From Dentipellis sp. KUC8613 (Eukaryota; Basidiomycota; Agaricomycetes; Russulales; Hericiaceae), in assembly GCA_002286715.1 (NCBI GenBank), contig NSJX01000059.1, positions 16,186 through 80,185 on the forward strand: a stretch of DNA of 64,000 nucleotides, in the 5' to 3' direction. Each line of letters opens with the position of its first letter. Within the stretch, counting starts at the first letter, position 1. Made by a program: the position numbers and the translations under genes. The notes beneath the pieces were generated by a model that saw nothing but the letters and a program-made list of their open reading frames with translations, was not told the origin of the DNA and did not search any database. This document shows positions 57,340-64,000 of this stretch, piece by piece.

Positions 57340-60300
57340 TCACTTATCCGCATTCACATCCACCCGCGTCACCACAGGCGACAGCGCCGTCGGCTGGCGC
57401 TGCCGCCCAAACGAGCGGCCGCGCCACCCCGTGCCCGCAGGCAACACGATCTGCCCGCTCCTGTCGACCTGATGCGCCGGCGCCTCGACGACCCCACCCG
57501 CGTCCGCATTCTGCGCGCTGCACGTCCGCACGCGGCGGCGCTTCGCCGAGTCGTCGTCGGCGTGCACGAGCGTCGCGCGGCGCTCGTCGCCCATCGAGTG
57601 CCGCGGGCGCAGGCCCGACGAGGGCCGCAGGCCGGACGGCTTCAGCGCGCGGTCGATGGGCCGCAGCTGGTGCCGCTTGGCACTGCTACTGCTGCTGGGT
57701 GGCGTGGATGGATCCTCGGCGGCGGAGAAGACGCGGATCCGCGGCGAGCCGTCCTGCTCGGCGGGCGAGGCGAAGCTGGGCGTCCGCCAGGGCCCGTCGC
57801 TGGGGCGCCGGAAGTTGAACGTGGGCGTCCGGGGCGTGGCGGGCTGGCTGGACGACGAGGCAGGGGAGAAGGGAGACTCTGAGCCGGCGCGCAGGTGTTC
57901 CATGCCGGGGCGCATCGGGGGAGGGCGATACTTTCTCTCTGAGATGGGAATCTGAGAGTCATCTGCCGCCGCCGAGGCACTGTATTCCCTAACGTCAGTT
58001 GGTAGCGAATAATGCAACTCATGGAGAGCTTACACGTTGGCCGTAACCGAGCTACTCTTAGCAGAAGCCTCAGGGACTTTATTCTCGCCACTTTGGGCTT
58101 CAACCTTTGGGGCCTCGGGAATGACAGCCGCCGAAGCCAAGTCCTTCAGCGACATCGCAGGCGAGAACGACCACCCCGTGAAGACGTCCGGCTCCTTGCG
58201 CTTCGAGCCTCGGTTTGGACTTCCAACTTCTTCCCGAGGCGATCCCCCGCCAGTGCTCTTCAGGCTTTCTGCTTTGACCCGAGGCGTAGGAGAAGTAGTC
58301 TGAGAACCATTCGTCACAGCTCTCGCGGATGTTTGTGCTTCCAGATGCGGCGGCGCCGAGAGAGCCGAGTCCGTCGCTTGTACCGAAGGCGCAGGCAAGC
58401 TAAGCTGAGAGACAGTCGTCGCATCCAGACCAGAGACGCCTTCAACAGTCGTCAGGTTGATAGTTTCCGCTTCCGTTCCATGGCACGAAGTCGAGGGAAC
58501 AAGCTGAGCCAAGCGAGCCACCAGACCGGACACAATAGACCCAGCCGCCGCCGGCTTCTCCAGCTCCGCCGCACGACGCGCAGGCAAAGCCCCAGCGCGA
58601 GCCACCTCTCCCTTCTCCAAACCAGATACAGCGGGACCCTGAGCCGTCTGACGACCTACAGGGATCCTAGAGCGCTGAGAAAAGCCCGCCGGACCTAAAT
58701 CGCCAGAGAGCGCGTGCTTCTCGAGCTCTTCGGCCCTTGCGCTGCTGTGAGGCGCTGCGTACGACAGCGGCCGCAGCCGTGCAGGGTCCAGCGCGAGCGC
58801 GGAGCGGTCCTTGTCTGCGGAGAAGCGGGTGTATGTGCGGTTGCGGAGGCCTTCTGATGCGAAGCGGCCGCGCAGGAGGTAGAGGCGGCGCTGGGAGAGC
58901 TCTTGCTCCGGGGTGGTGGGCCCAGTGCTGACTGCTGGCGCAGCTACGGGAGAGGACGGCTTAGAAGGCGTCGCGGGGACGTCAGGAAGATTCTCCTCGG
59001 GGATAGTCTGTTGTCACACAAGGTCTCAACACAAAGATTATGAGGATACAAAATCATCACTCACTGGAGTCGACGGAGCCTCGACGGTAACGTACACCTC
59101 TTCTTCAGGCTTCTCTACAAGGACTAGGCTATCCGTCTCCAGAGACCTAATACTCCCGGCAGGAGAGATTCGGCTCAGACTATCAGATACTTGAACAGTC
59201 TCCGTGCGCTGTCGAGGAAGAACAACCCTGGGCTCGTCGAGCTGACCGAAGTCGCTGACCGACCACGACTTGCCTGAGCGCGAATAGAGCTCCCTAGACG
59301 AAGACGAAGGAATGATAAATGTCGGCGCACGACCGCGCCCAGGAGAGTTTGCCACCAAGTTCATCGTTAGGCGGTTGTTCATAGATCCACTAGGCGTGAC
59401 AGAAGACGGCTGAGGCGCAGACCCAGTTTGGAGTTCAGGCTCTTGAACCAGAGATTCCTTCGATAGACTGTTGTCATACTCATGCTCGAGTTCGGCGACC
59501 AAGGCGGCTATCTGAGAACATGACGCTTCGAGGTTGAGATCGTTGATTGCCACCTCTTCGTCGCTGGTGTCGCCCAACGGTATCAGAGTAGGCAGGATGT
59601 CGTTCACCGATTTCGAGAGATCATCATCACCCGACGACCGCGACTGTGACTCTGCTCGATAGCGGCGTGCGACAACCAGAGCGTTGGAGAGTGCAAGCAG
59701 CGTGGCTTCAAAGCTTGCGGCGGAAGGCTCGCGTGGCGTAGAAGCAGCTTCGCTGTCCATGGGCGACGAAGGCGCAGAGGTGTATGATTCATGGCTATTG
59801 CTAGGTACGAGAGTCGGAAACGCCGGGAGAGGAGGATCGTCAACGAGAGGGGATTTCGAGTCGAATAGCTCAGCATCAGAGTTCGATGAAGACGACGAAT
59901 CGACAATCTTCCCGAGTGGCGCTGTGTTGTCCGATGATTTTCTAGTCGAGGGAGGAGGCGTCAACGCTCGTTGTTCAAGGAGCTTGCTCTGGTAGACGGG
60001 CGGCAGCACTAGACTTTGCTGGTTGTTCATCGGACCAAGAGCTATAATCTCAGTGAGCCAAGCCAGAGTGGCCCTCAGTCGACGAGGAGAATTGCGCGCG
60101 TCCGTATACATCGGCAAGTCGGAAGGTTGATTCCTCGATTTAGTGAGACCAGCCACGATATCCGGTAGGAAAGCCAGGGAAACCCAGTTGACGCCGTGTC
60201 GCCTGTAGATAGCAAGCGCAGTCATAGACCGGTCCATCAGGAGGGCGGGAGGGACGTCGGACATCACCATAACAAGAGTAACAACAACGAAGCCAACGAG

Positions 60301-60720
60301 AACGATGAGCACAGCCGTCTGCAAGACCAAGCGGGACCACAAAGCATCCATAATCGACTGCATGGTTCCCAGGTTGACCGCAGGGAAATCAATGTCCGTA
60401 GGAAATGTAGGACTAAGAATTGTGGGATAGAATGCGCACATGGACTCCGGCTTGAAGGAGGAGTCGCAGTAAGGACTGAGAGATGTATACAAGGCTGGAG
60501 GAACAGCTTCAGAGACAAGAGCTTTGGCCACAGTTTCCTTGGCGGTTTGAACAACCAAGACGAGACCTGCTTCCTTTAGATCAGTAGGGCCATGGGATGA
60601 ACGAAACGGCGATAGTAGGAAGTCGAGTTTGAAGTAGGAGAAATCAAAGCCTGTTCGATGAAACAGAGGAACTAAGAATGGGAACACGAACAACGCGACG
60701 GCATAAACGATAGGGATCAT
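57340..60720 (-). CDS. Large orphan membrane protein with long disordered C-terminal region
   Basis: Start MIPIVYAVALFVFPFLVPLF at 60720, a hydrophobic first segment; upstream frame to 60921 has no better start. A lumenal-type region (ALYTSLSPYCDSSFKPESMC, AFYPTILSPTFPTDIDFPAV) with two cysteines precedes a second helix (RLVLQTAVLIVLVGFVVVTL). The rest, over 800 residues, is polar and Ser/Pro-rich, ending with ERKYRPPPMRPGMEHLRAGS, TFNFRRPSDGPWRTPSFASP, RRVRTCSAQNADAGG, and QIVLPAGTGWRGRSFGRQRQ. Three exons joined by two in-frame introns (about 58986-59060 and 57988-58030). The N-terminal two-helix layout with an extracellular Cys loop and the long cytosolic tail suggest an endomembrane or nuclear-envelope protein; no function is known to me. 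Confidence 0.72.
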
Positions 60721-61535
60721 GGATAAAGAGTGGGAGAGGGGGCGGTATCGCAAGGAGTGTTGTGGGGGGAAGGAACCACTGAAGGTCGCGACGCCACACG
60801 CCAGCTTGAAGCCAACATCAGCTGTGTTTGTTGCGACCAAACAACTCCGTCTTCTTGCCAACAGCCTCTCAGTCGAGTCAGCAGACTCTAGTGCATTTAC
60901 GACGCATCTCATAGCCCCCAAATGCTTCCTTTTCCGCCTTGTGATAGTCCAGGAACACAGGTACGCATACTATCGTGACCCCGTTAATGGAATGACAGTG
61001 GGCTAGATATGGAATATGGCTTCCTCACAGCCTTTTTGCTCTCGAAATTTACATCATAATGTACAATGAGATCCATACATTACGGCTATGTACTTTATAA
61101 TTTTTTTTATCGACTTCAGCCTCTGCCAGAGAGATGCCGGGAAAGAGCACCGTCTGAGTTGCGGAGGAGGGCATCTGGTCACAATCAGTCACAGTTTGTC
61201 AGCAATCGCCGTTGTTCTGGGTCGAGGGATCACAGCGTGCATAGTGCGAGTTGCCATACCCGTTGCATCGCGCACTTGTAGGTACACAATCCTAAGTTTC
61301 TACATGAAGATAGTGATATTATATACATATAAGTAATTGTGATTGATATTGAGATATGAACTGAGACTATAGATGAGCAGTCAGTAAGTATTCAATGCGG
61401 CCGAGAGGATCCAGATGCATCTGCATAAGAGTACTCTCGGACTCCGGAATTATAAGTAAAAGAATGTGATGGTGGGCATTGGCTATCAACCATATAAGAA
61501 AAACCCCCTTGAAGGAATGGTGAAGGCTGCGGTGT
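60721..61535. other. Intergenic, AT-rich in its second half
   Basis: 815 bp from the start of the large membrane protein gene to the solo LTR. 61290-61480 is AT-rich (TATATACATATAAG). No gene. Confidence 0.45.
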
Positions 61536-61782
61536 TGTAACGTCCACGCGTGCTAACGCGTTCTTGCTTACGTTACAGTACGGTACACGGACCGGATACT
61601 GTACATGGACTGGACACGGACTTAACGGACTCCTTACACTAATTACCGGCCATCAGATTATCTGATGGCCGGGTACTATATAGTCAGCGAGCGCGCCTCT
61701 GGCGCACTCGACCTTTTCTTGCCTGTACCTCGCACTATCTACCTCGGAGCTCAATTATAGCTGAGTCTGGTGTAGCGTGCAC
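61536..61782 (+). mobile_element. Solo LTR of an LTR retrotransposon (247 bp) with 6-bp target duplication
   Basis: The element begins TGTAACG at 61536 and ends GCGTGCA at 61782, with canonical TG...CA ends. It is flanked on both sides by the identical hexamer CGGTGT (61530-61535 and 61783-61788). Internally a TATA-like CTATATAG lies near 61676-61683, followed by a possible transcription start, as expected of the U3-R layout. A perfect 12-bp inverted repeat (CCGGCCATCAGA at 61646-61657 and TCTGATGGCCGG at 61661-61672) sits just upstream of the TATA box. No internal retrotransposon genes are adjacent, so it is most likely a solo LTR left by recombination. Confidence 0.72.
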
Positions 61783-61788
61783 GGTGTG

Positions 61789-62454
61789 AGCAAGAGGTCG
61801 TCCCTTACCCCCTACCGCGCCCTTTACACTTTTTTACACCTTCAGAAACCACCGAGCCCCGGACATCAAAAAGAAGCGTGCACGCTACCGCAATAGGAAA
61901 ATTTCACATCGGTGCGTGCTTCTATTCGCTTCATCACCATCACTCCCCTTGCGCCTCGTGTCGACGCCCATAACGACAACGAGACGTAAACAACCCAATC
62001 GGGAAACGTGAGCACGCCATCCGAAAATGGCGAGCCCACCGAACTCAGGACCGACGGCATCAATGCCTGGCGGTCTGGGGCGAGTCTCCCAACGAGACAT
62101 CGCCCCACATACGATGCACATCAGGAAACACCGATCATACTATATATAGATACCGTAGAAAAATTTAGTCTATTATAGTCCTAAAAGAGCCCAAAGACGC
62201 GGTAGAGGTCATCATCATGGTACCTAATTTGTAAGCTACCATAGATGCCCGTAGATCCTGAGAAGTGAGCCCGTAGTAGCCCATAGCTCCCTGTTGCCTA
62301 CCGTAGCTCCAGTAGATGCCTCGCTATATAAAGCCTTATACCGATCATTATTTACGATTTTATTACTTTCAGACATTTAATTATAAGATAAAAATTGTTT
62401 TATTGAACTGATCGTAAAGTAAACTCTTATGTACATGACAATAGCTACACTAAA
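61789..62454. other. Non-coding stretch between solo LTR and repeat array
   Basis: 666 bp. 62160-62330 has several CCCGTAG/CCGTAG-like words. 62335-62420 is strongly AT-rich and ends abruptly at the GC-rich array. No gene. Confidence 0.42.
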
Positions 62455-64000
62455 CGAGGGCGCCGCAGGCGCGAGAGGTCGTGCGTGCACAGCGAGGGCG
62501 GCGAGCCGGGGACGGCATGGTCCTCGCCTGCGCCGCCCGCGCCGCCTCGCCCGCGCCGTCCCTCGCCCGCGCCGTCCTCGCCTGCACCGTCCCTCGCCTG
62601 CACCGTTTTCGCTTGCGCTGTCCTTCGCCTGCACTCGGCGCAGGCGAGAGACGGCGCGGGAGAGGGGCGAGGCGAGCGAGGGAGGGCGAGGCGAGCGAGG
62701 GACGGCGACGGCGCGGGCGAGAGGCGGCGACGGCGACGGCGACGGCGCGAGCGGGGGCGACGGCGCGAGCAGGGGCGAGGGCGAGGGCGAGGGGCGAGGG
62801 CGAGGGGCGAGGGGCGGCGAGAGCGGCGGCGACGGCGCGAGCGGGGACGACGGCGACGGCGAGGGGCGAGCGGAGAGAGGGGCGAGGGGAGCGACGGACG
62901 GCGCGGGCTCGGGGCGGCGAGGGGAGCGAGGGGCGAGGGGAGCGGGGAGCGAGGGGAGCGGGGAGCGAGGGGAGCGAGGGGCGAGGTGGGCCGTGGGGCG
63001 GCGCACGGGCGGCGCACGCGCAAGGCGGCGCGAGAGGCGGCGCGAGAAGCGCGAGGGAGCGCGGCGGCGAGAGGCGGCAGAGGCGGCAGAGGCGGCAGAG
63101 GCCGCGTGGGCCGTGGGGCGGCGCACGCGCGCGAGGCGGCGCAGACGCGCGAGACGGCGGAGGCGGCGCGAGGCGGCGCACGCGGAAGACGGCGCGAGAG
63201 GCGCGAGGCGGCGGAGGCGGCGAGAGGTCGCGAGAGGCCGCATGGGCCTGGGGCGGCACACGCGGGCGAGGCGGCAGAGGCGGCGCGAGGCGGCAGAGGC
63301 GGCGAGAGGCGGCAGAGGCGGCGAGAGGCGGCAGAGGCGGCGAGAGGCGGCAGAGGCGGAGGCCGCATGGGCCGTGGGGCAGCGCACGCGGGCGAGGTGG
63401 TCGCGCGAGACGGTGCGGCGGCGAGAGGCGGCGAGGCGGCGTGGGGCGCGAGAGGCGGCGTGGGGCGCGCGTGGCGCCAGGGGTGCGTGAGGGCGTCGCC
63501 TGCTTCGCCCGCGCCGTCCTTTGCCCGCGCCGTCCCGTCTGCGCCGTCCCTCGGCCGCGCCACCTCTCCGCCCGCACCGTCCTCGCCTGCGCCGTCCTTC
63601 ACCCGCACTCGGAGCAGGCGAGAGACGGCGCGGGAGAGGACGGCGCGGGCGAGCGGCGGCGAGGGCAGCGACGGCGACGGCGAGGACGAGCGACGGCGAG
63701 GGGAGCGCGGGCACAGGGGCCGCGAGCGCGGGCGAGGGGCCGCGACGGGGGCGGCACGGGCGAGGGCGAGGACGGCGACGGCGCAGGCGTGGGGCCGCGA
63801 GGGCGAGCGAGGGCGACGGCACGGGCGAGGGCCGCGAAGGCGAGCGAGGCGACGGCGGGGCGGCGACGGCGAGCGACGGTGAGCGGGGGCGAGGAGAGGG
63901 CGGGCGAGGCGAGTGCGGGGAGGCGAGTGCGAGGGCGGGAGAAGGCAGGCAAGGGCGAGGGCGAGAGAAGGCGGGCGAGGGCGAGGGAGGGCGGCGCGAG
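62455..64000. repeat. GC-rich minisatellite array with 974-bp higher-order period (runs off the window)
   Basis: Made of G, A and C with T almost absent on the plus strand, except for two C/T-rich blocks (about 62520-62640 and 63490-63605) in which the same words appear on the other strand. The junction GCACTCGG followed by GCAGGCGAGAGACGGCGCGG occurs at 62631 and again at 63605, giving a period of 974 bp. Within a unit, an 18-bp word GCGGCGAGAGGCGGCAGA repeats about four times near 63290-63355, and a core TGGGCCGTGGGG recurs at about 62987, 63107, 63243 and 63368. Long open frames on both strands are a by-product of the missing T/A and are not genes. Confidence 0.78.

Noticed and set aside
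62377..63950. Very long open reading frames on both strands (up to about 480 codons) rich in Arg, Ala, Gly, Pro and Ser
   Set aside because: They follow from the near absence of T (plus) and A (minus), which removes stop codons in every frame. All frames are open at once and the peptides only reflect the repeat word.
1..64000. CRISPR array or bacterial-style operon or defence island
   Set aside because: No spaced identical repeats of 24-40 bp, and spliceosomal introns throughout show nuclear fungal DNA.

Overview
The window is nuclear DNA of a filamentous basidiomycete, most likely an Agaricomycete. Genes are split by many short introns (about 45-70 bases, mostly GT-AG, one clear GC-AG), coding exons are GC-rich with G/C third positions, genes are packed on both strands, and several predicted proteins are of a kind seen in mushroom-forming fungi. 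No bacterial operon structure is seen. All exon structures below were read by eye from splice signals and conserved protein motifs.

Layout, left to right. 1-5390: a vacuolar membrane protease (PFF1 type, cut by the left edge), mitochondrial ribosomal protein uL13m and, divergently, a class II DAHP synthase (first step of the shikimate pathway). 5781-14775: a twin-ATPase ABC protein, an orphan disordered protein with a tryptophan-rich tail, the ER-Golgi SNARE BOS1 and a small orphan membrane protein. 14988-15070: an intron-containing tRNA-Gln. 16332-39349: three dispersed paralogues of one secreted metallophosphoesterase/5'-nucleotidase-like gene (16332 +, 27265 -, 36491 +), interleaved with L-arabinitol 4-dehydrogenase, an Nrd1-type four-RRM protein, a DUF924 protein, coatomer zeta, a small NIF3/YqfO-like protein and an F-BAR/SH3 cytokinesis protein. 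39606-41405: an F-box protein.

41492-42693 is an AT-rich element with degenerate 32-bp terminal inverted repeats and an internal tRNA-like Pol III promoter, probably a non-autonomous DNA transposon. Then come a small one-helix protein, a CHY zinc-finger protein, an opsin-related membrane protein that lacks the retinal lysine, the INO80 subunit IES2, an eight-helix orphan membrane protein, a YAR1-like ankyrin chaperone and a large orphan membrane protein. The right end holds a solo LTR (61536-61782) with a perfect 6-bp target duplication and, from about 62455 to the edge, a GC-rich, nearly T-free repeat array with a 974-bp higher-order period.

Most genes are housekeeping (secretory traffic: BOS1, RET3; translation: uL13m, tRNA-Gln, YAR1; chromatin: IES2; metabolism: DAHP synthase, LAD) and do not form a pathway cluster. 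The accessory signals are the triplicated secreted phosphoesterase, the orphan Trp-rich protein, the lysine-less opsin homologue, and the mobile and repetitive elements. I did not find a clearly new defence or mobile system; the strongest candidates for new biology are those four.
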